Positions 26,257 through 35,303 are shown, numbered from the stretch's first letter. The stretch is DNA of 64,000 nt from Pseudomonas sp. NFIX28 (GCF_900107395.1 NZ_FNPW01000004.1:372001-436000), one strand, 5' to 3'. The notes: generated from the letters alone by a model not told the origin. Numbers and translations: made by a program.

Positions 26257-26792
26257 GTGTGTTGTTTGCCACCGATATCGCAGACGCCGATCAAGTCGTG
26301 GTTATGTTGCTCGCGTGGTGGTGGCGTCTGGATATACACGGTGCCGTGGCAGTTTTCGTAGTTGCAGGGCGCGGTATTGCGGTACAGCAAATAATCACCG
26401 CTTTCATCACGCTCGACCCAACGCCCATCGATGAATCGGGCCTGATCGGGCGCAATGCTGGTGGTGGCCATTTTGCGCTTGCCGTTGCACAGCATCACCC
26501 CGCCCATGGCAACGGCCATGATGATGTAGGCCAGGATCCGCGACTCGACATTGAAGTAGGAAAGGATGCCCAACGCGTCGGCCAGGATCGACATGACCGA
26601 AAGCACCAGCGCCGGCAGTGAGAGAAAAAACGCCACCGCGCCTTTGATGACGCTGCCCCGGCTCACTCGCTCGACACTCTTGGGGTCGATGACGAACTGA
26701 ATGCTGGTGCGCTCAGGCGCATGATTCTGCGCAATATTGATGTGGTTGGCGTCACCAATGGAGCCGATATTGATACGGTTGCCGTCAGACAT
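26181..26792 (-). CDS. Unknown membrane protein with N-terminal NxINI repeats
   Basis: 203 residues, not recognised. Residues 3-22 contain two similar short blocks, GNRINIGSIGD and ANHINIAQN. Two hydrophobic helices follow (about 52-73, VIKGAVAFFLSLPALVLSVM, and about 84-101, RILAYIIMAVAMGGVML). The C-terminal soluble part (about 115-203) has APCNYENCHGTVYIQTPPP and CDIGGKQHTYRVDFNG, suggesting a small beta-rich or zinc-binding domain. It is transcribed alone, convergent to nrdB and divergent from the next gene. Its association with the type VI island is by position only. Confidence 0.72.
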   Translation of the reverse strand: MSDGNRINIGSIGDANHINIAQNHAPERTSIQFVIDPKSVERVSRGSVIKGAVAFFLSLPALVLSVMSILADALGILSYFNVESRILAYIIMAVAMGGVMLCNGKRKMATTSIAPDQARFIDGRWVERDESGDYLLYRNTAPCNYENCHGTVYIQTPPPREQHNHDLIGVCDIGGKQHTYRVDFNGVGERQHFDWRPLEQNKP

Positions 26793-26936
26793 GAACCTGA
26801 GCCCTTCCCGGTTATGGATGGATCGCGCTACCTACAAGATTATGCCGAGATACGCGCCCATGCTTGAAAAGATCAGTGCACTGCCCTGCGCCACCCGCTA
26901 TTAATAGCCTTCTTTTCTCAAGGACCCGAGCCTCCC

Positions 26937-27920
26937 ATGAAATTCGATACCGCCTACTGCATCAGCCTCGACGACAAGCTGTCGATCTATGACGTGCGCG
27001 ACCTGAATTTCGACGAGACCATGGCCTTCGACTCGGCCAAAGAACAGTTCCAGTGCCCCAACGATGCCTGTCGCGTAGCCTTTGGTACGGACAATCAGCT
27101 GGTGACGTTCAATGCCAAGAACGTCAATTACATCCGCACGCCGCATTTCAAGAATCTGCCCGGTACCCGACATATCGAGGGCTGCCCTTATGGCAGCAGC
27201 AGGTCTCTGGCAGCCGGGGTGGAGGGTATGCCGGAGGCGGATGATCGGGAGGAGCATTTCCCTTCGGAGCTGTTGCTGAGCCGTCGCGAATATAGGCGCA
27301 AACCCGCCACACCCAGCGCGGACGTCGATACGCCAAGGACGGCGGCGCCAGCGCCCACCTCCAGCCCGCGCACACCTCACTCGGCCCAGGTCGGCACGCC
27401 GGACAAGACCAGCGTCTTCGCTCACCCGGTGGAGTGCTTTGTGTCGAATATCGACGACAAGGATTTGCTCAAGCGCATGCCCTTGAAAATCGGTGAGCAC
27501 ACAGCGTCCTATGCCTCGTTTTTCAAGAAGATCGAATACCTGCTGGACAACAAGGGGTTGATCTACTGGGGCAAGATCAAGGAGATCAAGGACTACACCC
27601 AGAGCTTTCGCATCGACTTCGAACAGAAGGTCTGGTTCAAGCAAGCGGACGAGAGCAAGAAGAAGCCCTACTCGGTCAATGTCTACCTGAGCAAGAAACT
27701 GATCGACAACTACCGCAAGCGCAAAGCCTTCCTTGAAGAGATCAAGCACGCCATCGACAGCGAGCAGGACCTGTATTGTTTCTTTTACGGGGTGACACCG
27801 GAACTCAAGCAAGTGCCAAGCAAGAAGAATCCCGAACAGACATTCGGGGTATTCAGTGCCAACATCGAGAGCCTGGATCACTTCATCATCCGCGAAGCGC
27901 CAGGGTTGGCGATGGACTAG
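26937..27920 (+). CDS. Unknown protein with a Cys/His cluster and Pro/Ser linker
   Basis: 327 residues, family not recognised. Part one (1-90) holds CPNDACRVAF, RTPHFKNLPGTRH and EGCPYG, a C-x4-C...H...H-x3-C arrangement that looks like a zinc-binding module. Residues about 115-155 are a low-complexity Pro/Thr/Ser linker. Part two (about 160-327) is Lys-rich with FFKKIEYLLDNKGLIYWGKIKEIKDY and ends DHFIIREAPGLAMD. No signal peptide or membrane helix, so it is likely cytoplasmic. The start at 26937 has AAGGA eleven bases upstream. It precedes vgrG by 264 bp in the same direction. Confidence 0.72.
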   Translation: MKFDTAYCISLDDKLSIYDVRDLNFDETMAFDSAKEQFQCPNDACRVAFGTDNQLVTFNAKNVNYIRTPHFKNLPGTRHIEGCPYGSSRSLAAGVEGMPEADDREEHFPSELLLSRREYRRKPATPSADVDTPRTAAPAPTSSPRTPHSAQVGTPDKTSVFAHPVECFVSNIDDKDLLKRMPLKIGEHTASYASFFKKIEYLLDNKGLIYWGKIKEIKDYTQSFRIDFEQKVWFKQADESKKKPYSVNVYLSKKLIDNYRKRKAFLEEIKHAIDSEQDLYCFFYGVTPELKQVPSKKNPEQTFGVFSANIESLDHFIIREAPGLAMD

Positions 27921-28184
27921 CCTTCAGCACCGCCGCTCAGCTACAAAAATAATGGCCTTTTAATGGCTCACCATGAGCATTTGCTGCCAAAAAATATTGC
28001 AACAATTAGAAACAAAATTATCTACCCCTTCTACAGCGGGCTATTCAGGGCAAGTGCGCAACTTCTTGCGCAATCGGGACGCGTTAGATTACGCACCTAT
28101 TAATCCCTGGTGATTCATGACCCACGCAGATGCTGGAACAGAGGGGTCGACTCATGGAAGAACACTCATTTCAAGGAGCGATTC

Positions 28185-30545
28185 ATGTTCAACCCTTCCA
28201 ATGAAACCCATTTCAGCCTGACGGTCGACGACTTCCAGGGTGATTTGCAGGTGCTGTCTTTCGAGGGGATCGAAGGCATCAGCCAGCCGTTCCGTTTCGA
28301 CCTGGAACTGGTCAGCGAGAACCCCGACCTGGACCTGGAGACGCTGCTGCACAAGCAGGCTTTTCTCGCCTTCGACCCGCAAGGCAGTGGCATCCACGGG
28401 CAGATCTACCGCGTGGCCCAGGGCGATGCCGGCAAGCGCCTGACCCGCTACAAGGTGTCGCTGGTGCCGCAGCTGGCCTACCTCGAACACCGCAGCAACC
28501 AGCGCATCTACCAGCAGCTGTCGGCGCCGAAGATCATTGCGCTGATCCTCGAAGAGCACGGCATCCAGGGCAACGCCTACCGGTTCCAGCTCGGCACGCC
28601 GTGCCCGGAGCGCGACTACTGCGTGCAGTACGACGAGACCGACCTGCACTTCATCCAGCGCCTGTGTGAAGAGGAAGGCCTGCATTACCACTTCCAGCAC
28701 AGCCCGCAAGGCCACCTGCTGGTGTTCGGCGACGACCAGACGGTGTTCCCCAAACTCGGCCAGCCCACCGCCTATATCCAGGGCAGCGGCATGGTCGCCG
28801 ACGAACCGGTGATCAAGGGTTTCAACCTGCGCCTGGAAACCCGCACCCGCCGTACGACTCGACGCGATTACGACTTCGAGAAGCCGCGCCTGCAACTGGA
28901 AGCGGCCTATAAACCCGAGGCCGAAAGCGCCGAACCGGACCTGGAAGACTACGACTACCCGGGGCGTTTCACCGACCGCGCGCGCGGCAAGTTCCTCAGC
29001 CAGCGCGCCCTGGAACGGCACCGCGCCGACTACCGCCAGGCCGAAGGCTGGGGCGACCAGACGCGGCTGGTCAGCGGCCACTTCCTGGAACTGTCCGAGC
29101 ACCCGCGCAGCGAGTGGAACGACCTCTGGCTGCTCACCGAGATCGTCCACGAAGGCAAGCAGCCGCAGGTGCTGGAAGAGTCGGTGACCAGCGACACCAC
29201 CGACAACAAGGACGACTTCCACCAGGGCTACCGCAACCGCTTCCTCGCCACGCCCTGGGACGTGTTCTACCGCCCGGCGCTGAAACACCCGAAACCACGG
29301 GTGCTGGGCAGCCAGACCGCGGTGGTCACCGGACCCAAGGGCGAAGAAATCCACTGCGATCAGTACGGCCGGGTCAAGGTGCAGTTCCACTGGGACCGCG
29401 AGGGCAAGGCCGACGACAAGACCAGCTGCTGGCTGCGCGTGTCCTCCAGCTGGGCCGGCGACCGCTACGGCGCCCTCGTCATCCCGCGGATCGGCATGGA
29501 AGTGCTGGTGACCTTTCTCGAAGGCGACCCCGACCAGCCGCTGATCACCGGCTGCCTGTACCACAAGGAACACCCGGTGCCCTACGCGCTGCCGGCGAAC
29601 AAGACCCGCACCCTGTTCAAGTCCATGAGCTCGCCGGGCGGCGGTGGCTATAACGAACTGCGCATCGAAGACAAAAAGGGCGCCGAGCAGATCTTCATCC
29701 ACGCCCAGCGCGACTGGGACGAAAACATCGAGCACGACCAGAAAATCCGCATCGGCCACGAACGCCACGACACCGTGGTCAAGAACACCTACACCGAACT
29801 CAAGGCCGAAGAACACCGGATCACCCACGCCGACCGCAAGATCGAAACCAAGGCGGACGACCACCTCACCGTCGGCGAAAACCAGCACATCAAACTCGGC
29901 ACCGCGCAACTGACCAAAGCCGGCCAGGAAATCCACCTCAAGGCCGGCGCCAAGATGGTCATCGAGGCGGGCAGCGAACTGACCATCAAGGCCGGGGGCA
30001 GCTTTATCAAGCTGGATGCCGGCGGCGTCACGGTGGTGGGGCCGGTGGTGAAGATCAACGCGGGGGGCTCGGCGGGGAGTGGGACGGGGATTGGCATTCT
30101 GATGCCGGGCCTGCCGGGGGCGGCCGATGCGGACAAGGCTGGCAGCCTGATGGAGGAGGCATTGGCCAACCCGGCGAAAGAAACTGTGCCGGGTCAGCTG
30201 TGCATTCGTATTTCTCCGTTGCCCAACATGCCGGGATATCCGGATGAGCCCTATCAGCTCTACGCCGATGGCGCACTGATCGACAAAGGCTTCAGCGACG
30301 AGAAGGGCAATGTGCTTTTCCAGCATATTCCCGGTACCCGCAACTATTCGGTGGAAACGGTGAACGGACACCGTTTCAACCTGGATATGAGCGAAACCTC
30401 GACCGAACAGACACGCCAACGCAGTGAACGCCTGGGGCGTGAGGGATATCGCGACTTCCCGGGCGCGGCCGCCTCTCTGGAGGTGTTGAGCAGCAGTGAG
30501 GCGTTCCGCCAATTGTGGGCGGACCAAAGCGAGCAGAAAGAGTAA
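28185..30545 (+). CDS. vgrG: Type VI secretion spike protein VgrG with C-terminal extension
   Basis: 786 residues. It trimerises to form the tip of the type VI secretion needle. The N-terminal gp27/gp44-like region (1-370) contains ERDYCVQYDETDLHFIQRLCEEEGLHYHF. The gp5 OB-fold (about 385-470) has CDQYGRVKVQFHWD and WAGDRYGALVIPRIGMEV. A DUF2345-type beta-helix (about 510-635) ends in VVGPVVKINAGGSAG. An extra 150 residues follow, with a small beta domain (about 685-735, YQLYADGALIDKGFSDEKGN) of the transthyretin-like kind that in other VgrGs recruits the cargo effector. The ATG at 28185 with AAGGAG is preferred to the longer frame from 28110. The effector gene starts 12 bp after its stop. 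Confidence 0.95.
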   Translation: MFNPSNETHFSLTVDDFQGDLQVLSFEGIEGISQPFRFDLELVSENPDLDLETLLHKQAFLAFDPQGSGIHGQIYRVAQGDAGKRLTRYKVSLVPQLAYLEHRSNQRIYQQLSAPKIIALILEEHGIQGNAYRFQLGTPCPERDYCVQYDETDLHFIQRLCEEEGLHYHFQHSPQGHLLVFGDDQTVFPKLGQPTAYIQGSGMVADEPVIKGFNLRLETRTRRTTRRDYDFEKPRLQLEAAYKPEAESAEPDLEDYDYPGRFTDRARGKFLSQRALERHRADYRQAEGWGDQTRLVSGHFLELSEHPRSEWNDLWLLTEIVHEGKQPQVLEESVTSDTTDNKDDFHQGYRNRFLATPWDVFYRPALKHPKPRVLGSQTAVVTGPKGEEIHCDQYGRVKVQFHWDREGKADDKTSCWLRVSSSWAGDRYGALVIPRIGMEVLVTFLEGDPDQPLITGCLYHKEHPVPYALPANKTRTLFKSMSSPGGGGYNELRIEDKKGAEQIFIHAQRDWDENIEHDQKIRIGHERHDTVVKNTYTELKAEEHRITHADRKIETKADDHLTVGENQHIKLGTAQLTKAGQEIHLKAGAKMVIEAGSELTIKAGGSFIKLDAGGVTVVGPVVKINAGGSAGSGTGIGILMPGLPGAADADKAGSLMEEALANPAKETVPGQLCIRISPLPNMPGYPDEPYQLYADGALIDKGFSDEKGNVLFQHIPGTRNYSVETVNGHRFNLDMSETSTEQTRQRSERLGREGYRDFPGAAASLEVLSSSEAFRQLWADQSEQKE

Positions 30546-30557
30546 AGGAAGCACTCC

Positions 30558-32744
30558 ATGACATACCTCGATCAGAAACTGTCGATCTCGCTTGAAGAAA
30601 GCGCCGCAACCCTGACCTCGGATTGGTTCGCCCACAAGAATAACCCGCTAAGTCCACCACGTCCGGCAGGCAATGTGGTGACGCCGCTGGTGTGTGGCGA
30701 GGAAGCCTTCAAGAAGGTCTATGAATGCATCCAGAAAGCCACGAAAAGTATTGATCTCATCAGTTGGGGCTTCGACCCGGGGTTGCGTCTCGACCGAGCT
30801 TCAGCCGACAGCCTCAGCCTAGGGGAGTTGCTCAAGCAGAAGGCTGACCAGGGTGTTGAGGTGCGGATACTGATCTGGAACAACCGGCTGGCCCAGCTCG
30901 GTGAAAACTCGGTTATCGGTGAGGGTTGGAGCGGCGAGGGTGGGACCTCGGTAGGCTCCGGTCTGACCGCGGGTAAGCCCGCTGACACCAGCGCCCGAGA
31001 GGTCAAACGGCAAAAGCTCCTGCGAAAGCAGCAGGAGGAACAGGCGCGCCTGGAGAAGCTCTCGGCAAACGACGAGTCCGGCCGACGTGCCTCGCGTGAC
31101 CGTCTGATCGACATCCAACAAAGCCTGGATGCTCTGGACAGCGGCTACACCAAAGGCAGCGATTCGGGGGGAACGGTCCAGGACCCGAACGAACAGGTCA
31201 AGACCCGCGATTGGCATCGCTGGGTACACAGCCGCGAAGCCCGTAACATCGAGTTCCGTACGCGGGATTTCGAGTTCATAGGACAGTTGACCTACGACGA
31301 CCAGAATGGCCTGCGGATGCATTGGGGACGCCTTGCCATCCTGTGGCGACTGCTCAAGGACGAGTCTCACGATGTGTCCTTCATGCAGATGATGCTCCTG
31401 AGCCTGTTTCCCAGCCATCACCAGAAAACTCTGGTGGTCGACTACATGGATCCGCAAAAGGCGGAAGGTCTCGTGATGGGCCACAACCTGCAGCGCAACT
31501 ACTGGGACACCACCGCCCACGCCTACGACGATGCAGCCGGCAAGCGCGACCTGGGCTTCGGCCCCTGGCAGGACCTCTCACTGCACGTACTCGGCCCGGT
31601 GCTGTTCGACCTCAATCACAACTTCTGCAATGCCTGGGACAAGAGCAGCAGTTGGATACGCCGCATGTTCAAGGGCACCCTGAACAGCGAACGTTCCGCG
31701 GTCAAACCCTTGAGCCTGATTCGTGACGGTGGAGAGCCCGCGCAGATTTGCCGGACCCAACCGGAGGAAGGGCCGGAAACCACTATTCTCGAGATATATG
31801 AAAAGGCTCTGGGCAATGTGCATCAGTACGCCTATATCGAGAATCAATACTTCCGCTACAAACCGCTGGCCGAACGCCTGAAGAAAATTGCTGCCGACTA
31901 CGTCGCTGCCGGCAAACAACAGGACCTGCACCTGTTCGTGGTCACCAACAACCCGGAGAGCGGGCATTTCTCCAGTTCCACCTACGAGATGCTCGACACC
32001 CTTGGTCAAGGTGAACTGATGCCCCTGGCCCACCGCGACCTGCTCTACGATCAACGCCAATTGGCCTACCGCCAGCGCGAACTGAAGGCCCATGACGAAT
32101 CGCCGACACGCGATCAGGAACTGGCCAAGGTGCAGACGCAAATGAATGAGCAGGGCATCGACCCTAGTCGCGCCGATGAACTCCTGGCCATGGACCCCAA
32201 CAAACACTACAACCAGGCCGCGGCTCGCGAACTGGAGCCGGAACTGCTGCCGCCCAAGGGGCTGAAAATCATTATGGCGACCCTGGTCAGTTGCAAGGAC
32301 GGTGGGGAAACCGCTACTCCCAAGACGCGCGAGCAACGCCAGACCGAACGCGATATCACCGAACACCTCGGCCCGGAACAGGGAATGGCGCAGTACAAGT
32401 CCATCTATGTACACAGCAAGCTACTGCTGGTGGACGACCTGTTCTTTACCCTGGGCTCCGCCAACATCAACGAACGCAGCCTGAAATCCGACTCCGAACT
32501 GAATATCGCCATGCCAAGCCCGCAAACCACCCGGACCTGGCGGGAGCGGTTGTGGGGGATGCATTCGGGGAAAAGTGTCAGTAAGAAGACACCCTTTTTA
32601 ATCGATAATATTCAAGATGATTATGAAAAGTGGGACGCGATCATCACAAAGAATTGGGAAAATCAAAAGAAAAAACTACCACTAAATGGAAACTTAGTCA
32701 GATTTTGGGATGTGGTGACACCTTATGCAAAAGCCCTTGATTAA
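30558..32744 (+). CDS. Type VI phospholipase D effector, Tle5/PldB type
   Basis: 728 residues with two HKD catalytic motifs: HQKTLVVD (288-295) followed by GHN, and HSKLLLVD (619-626) followed by GSANINERS. This is the duplicated phospholipase D active site, which hydrolyses phosphatidylethanolamine-type lipids. Type VI effectors of this kind (PldA and PldB of P. aeruginosa) attack target-cell membranes from the periplasm. A charged helical insert (about 150-195) precedes motif 1. There is no signal peptide, as expected for VgrG-borne cargo. It lies 12 bp after vgrG and overlaps the first immunity gene by 20 bases. The last 55 codons are markedly AT-rich compared with the rest. Confidence 0.93.
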   Translation: MTYLDQKLSISLEESAATLTSDWFAHKNNPLSPPRPAGNVVTPLVCGEEAFKKVYECIQKATKSIDLISWGFDPGLRLDRASADSLSLGELLKQKADQGVEVRILIWNNRLAQLGENSVIGEGWSGEGGTSVGSGLTAGKPADTSAREVKRQKLLRKQQEEQARLEKLSANDESGRRASRDRLIDIQQSLDALDSGYTKGSDSGGTVQDPNEQVKTRDWHRWVHSREARNIEFRTRDFEFIGQLTYDDQNGLRMHWGRLAILWRLLKDESHDVSFMQMMLLSLFPSHHQKTLVVDYMDPQKAEGLVMGHNLQRNYWDTTAHAYDDAAGKRDLGFGPWQDLSLHVLGPVLFDLNHNFCNAWDKSSSWIRRMFKGTLNSERSAVKPLSLIRDGGEPAQICRTQPEEGPETTILEIYEKALGNVHQYAYIENQYFRYKPLAERLKKIAADYVAAGKQQDLHLFVVTNNPESGHFSSSTYEMLDTLGQGELMPLAHRDLLYDQRQLAYRQRELKAHDESPTRDQELAKVQTQMNEQGIDPSRADELLAMDPNKHYNQAAARELEPELLPPKGLKIIMATLVSCKDGGETATPKTREQRQTERDITEHLGPEQGMAQYKSIYVHSKLLLVDDLFFTLGSANINERSLKSDSELNIAMPSPQTTRTWRERLWGMHSGKSVSKKTPFLIDNIQDDYEKWDAIITKNWENQKKKLPLNGNLVRFWDVVTPYAKALD

Positions 32745-33597
32745 ATCGATATTTGCTCTGCTTTTATTTTTTTATGGAGTCCCTGTTATGGCTTACGAAT
32801 TCAAATGCGTGCATGAGAAAGACACTGCCCCCCCTCTGAATCAGCAAGCTGATGAATGGTTCAAGCAAGCTCGAGCTATTAGTAAAGAGCGTTTGCCTGA
32901 CTGGCCCAAAGCTGCCCATCTATATCAACAAGCAGTAGGTAAAGATCACTGGAAAGCAATGCATAACCTTGCAGAGCTATACTTACGTGGCGATGGGGTT
33001 GCTAGGGACACAAATAAGGCGATTGATTTATATTTGAAAATGACACAGTTGCAGGTTCCGCTGGGTTACTACGACATGAGCGTAATGACACAAAGAGGCG
33101 TTGGTGTTGTGCAATCAGACAGGACTGCCATGCAATTTTTGATTAAGGCAGCAGATCTGGGAAGCCCTCAGGCTCAAACAAGAATTGGTTATATTTACAT
33201 ATATGAAAAAAACAAAGATGCTATTGGGATTAATTATCTAAAGTGCGCTGAAAGGCAGGATTATGCAGATGCTGCATACAAGCTTGGCACATATTATGAA
33301 TCGGTAGACAAAAACTACCCTGTCTCCATGCATTATTATCAGCGAGCAGCAGCGCTAGGTGAGCGGAAAGGAGCCATAGAAATAGAAGATGTATTTCAAA
33401 ATGGTAAGTTTTCATATAGTAAAAACAAGAAGATTGAAGATGCATACTACAAAATATCCAGAGAGCTTGCCAAAGATCCAGAGTTGCGCTTCCCCAATCT
33501 AGCGAAAGATCACCCGCTACCACCGAACCCTGTGCAGGGTTATCACGCAGATAAAGACATTAACTGGAAACCGACCGGACGTAATGACGACTATTAA
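32725..33597 (+). CDS. Sel1-repeat immunity protein 1 (Tli5-like)
   Basis: 290 residues. A signal peptide (KSIFALLLFFYGVPVMA, cut before YEFKC) sends it to the periplasm, where a phospholipase effector would act. The mature protein is built of Sel1/TPR-like helical repeats (LAELYLRGDGVARDTNKAID, GVGVVQSDRTAMQFLIKAAD, ARIG-like blocks). It ends with the conserved tail QGYHADKDINWKPTG, shared by all three paralogues. Its start lies inside the end of the effector gene, so expression is coupled. Its role as immunity protein is inferred from position, export and the parallel with the three tandem Tli5b genes after pldB in P. aeruginosa. Confidence 0.88.
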   Translation: MQKPLIKSIFALLLFFYGVPVMAYEFKCVHEKDTAPPLNQQADEWFKQARAISKERLPDWPKAAHLYQQAVGKDHWKAMHNLAELYLRGDGVARDTNKAIDLYLKMTQLQVPLGYYDMSVMTQRGVGVVQSDRTAMQFLIKAADLGSPQAQTRIGYIYIYEKNKDAIGINYLKCAERQDYADAAYKLGTYYESVDKNYPVSMHYYQRAAALGERKGAIEIEDVFQNGKFSYSKNKKIEDAYYKISRELAKDPELRFPNLAKDHPLPPNPVQGYHADKDINWKPTGRNDDY

Positions 33598-34450
33598 AGC
33601 GCTGCTGGCTATTGTGCTATTAGGTAGTAGTGGCTTTTCCATGGCGTATGATTTCAAGTGTGCTCATGAAAAAGACACTGCTCCACCTCTGGATCAACAG
33701 GCAGATCAGTGGTTTAAGCAGGCTCGCGCCATAAGCAAAGAGCGCTTGCCTGATTGGCCTAAAGTAGCGCGACTCTATCAACAGGCTGTCGAGAAAAAAC
33801 ATTGGAAAGCCATGCATAATCTTGCCGAATTGTATTTGCGTGGTGATGGCGTACCCAAAGATACAAATAAAGCTATTGATTTATACCTAGAGATGGTCAA
33901 GCTTGAAGTTCCGCTAGGTTATTACGATATGAGTGTAATGACTCAGAGATGTGTTGGAGTTGTGCGGTCTGAGAAAGACTCAATGATGTATTTATTAAAG
34001 GCGGGGGATATAGGTAGCCCATTAGCCCAGGTTAGACTGGGGAATATTTATATTTATGATCTAAAAAAGAGAGAGCTAGGTGTTTCTTATTTGCGCTGTG
34101 CTGCACATCAAAACGATGCAAGCGCAAATTACGAATTGGCTGAGTATTATGAAATTGTAGATAAAAACTATCCTGTAGCAATGCACTATTACCAACAAGC
34201 GGCTGCTTTGGGTGAGCGTAAAGGGGCTATGGCAATAGAGCGAGTATTTAAAGATGGAGAGTTCTCCTATCAGAAAGATAAAAAAACAGAAGATGCCTAT
34301 TACAAAATATCCAGAGAACTCGCCAAAAATCCAAGTTTACGCTTCCCAAATCTAGCTAAAGACTACCCACTACCACCGCACCCTATTCAGGGCTATCACG
34401 CCGACAAAGACATTAATTGGAAACCTACCGGACGTGATGATGACTATTAA
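33584..34450 (+). CDS. Sel1-repeat immunity protein 2 (Tli5-like)
   Basis: 288 residues, paralogue of genes 1 and 3, with signal peptide TIKALLAIVLLGSSGFSMA before YDFKC. Its start overlaps the end of gene 1 by 14 bases. It is the most divergent copy in the middle: CVGVVRSEKDSMMYLLKAGD, RLGNIYIYDLKKRELGVS and CAAHQNDASANYELAEYY differ from the blocks shared by copies 1 and 3. Base composition is AT-rich for this genome, with codons such as TTA and ATA common. It may neutralise a different effector variant (inference). Confidence 0.88.
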   Translation: MTTIKALLAIVLLGSSGFSMAYDFKCAHEKDTAPPLDQQADQWFKQARAISKERLPDWPKVARLYQQAVEKKHWKAMHNLAELYLRGDGVPKDTNKAIDLYLEMVKLEVPLGYYDMSVMTQRCVGVVRSEKDSMMYLLKAGDIGSPLAQVRLGNIYIYDLKKRELGVSYLRCAAHQNDASANYELAEYYEIVDKNYPVAMHYYQQAAALGERKGAMAIERVFKDGEFSYQKDKKTEDAYYKISRELAKNPSLRFPNLAKDYPLPPHPIQGYHADKDINWKPTGRDDDY

Positions 34451-35303
34451 AGCACTGCTGGCTGTTGTGCTATTGGGCAGCAGTGGTTTTTCCATGGCAT
34501 ATGATTTCAAGTGTGTTCATGAAAAAGACACTGCTCCACCCTTGGACCAGCAAGCAGATCAATGGTTTAAACAAGCTCGGGTGCTTAGTAAAGAACGTCC
34601 GGCCGACTGGAGCAAAGTGGCCAACCTGTACCAGCAGGCTGTAGAAAAGAACCATTGGAAAGCGATGCACAATTTTGCAGAGCTATATTTACGTGGTGAT
34701 GGGGTTGCTAAGGATACGAACAAGGCGATTGATTTATACCTGAAAATGATACAACTGAAAGCTCCTCTGGGTTACTACGATATGAGTGTAATGACCCAAA
34801 GAGGGGTTGGTGTTGTGCAATCAGACAGAAGCGCTGTGCAGTTCTTGATTAGGGCTGCAGATTTGGGAAGTCCTCAAGCTCAAACCAGAATCGGATATAT
34901 CTATATATATGATAGGAGGAAGGATGCTGTAGGGCTTGGGTACTTGAAGTGCGCGGAGAGACAGGGTTATGCGGACGCTGCTTATAAGTTGAGGTCTTAT
35001 TATGAGGTTGTGGATGAGAACTATCCTGTTTCCATGCATTATTATCAAAGAGCTGCAGCTCTAGGTGAACGAAAAGGCGCCATGGAAATAGAAGATGTAT
35101 TTCAAAATGGTAAGTTTTCTTATAATAAAGACAAGAAGACTGAAGATGCATACTACAAAGTATCTAGGGAGCTAGCCAACAATCCAGACTTGCGCTTCCC
35201 CAATCTGGCCAAAGACCACCCACTGCCACCGAACCCTGTGCAAGGCTATCACGCCGACAAAGATATCAATTGGAAGCCGACCGGACGTGACAACGACTAT
35301 TAG
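34437..35303 (+). CDS. Sel1-repeat immunity protein 3 (Tli5-like)
   Basis: 288 residues. The ATG at 34437 is chosen so that its N terminus aligns with copy 2 (a GTG three bases earlier and an ATG three bases later are alternatives). It overlaps copy 2 by 14 bases. The signal peptide and first 60 residues match copy 2 (TIKALLAVVLLGSSGFSMA, DQQADQWFKQAR). From about residue 115 onward it matches copy 1 instead (GVGVVQSD, AADLGSPQAQTRIGYIYIY, YLKCAERQ, YADAAYKL). This suggests it arose by recombination between the other two. Confidence 0.88.
   Translation: MMTIKALLAVVLLGSSGFSMAYDFKCVHEKDTAPPLDQQADQWFKQARVLSKERPADWSKVANLYQQAVEKNHWKAMHNFAELYLRGDGVAKDTNKAIDLYLKMIQLKAPLGYYDMSVMTQRGVGVVQSDRSAVQFLIRAADLGSPQAQTRIGYIYIYDRRKDAVGLGYLKCAERQGYADAAYKLRSYYEVVDENYPVSMHYYQRAAALGERKGAMEIEDVFQNGKFSYNKDKKTEDAYYKVSRELANNPDLRFPNLAKDHPLPPNPVQGYHADKDINWKPTGRDNDY

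Noticed and set aside
28152..30635. 827-codon minus-strand frame opposite vgrG
   Set aside because: Antisense shadow; vgrG on the other strand is complete with all domains.
32725..35303. Tandem repeats considered as a mobile-element or CRISPR-like array
   Set aside because: The three repeats are full coding genes of ~865 bp with signal peptides and overlapping frames, not short spaced repeats.
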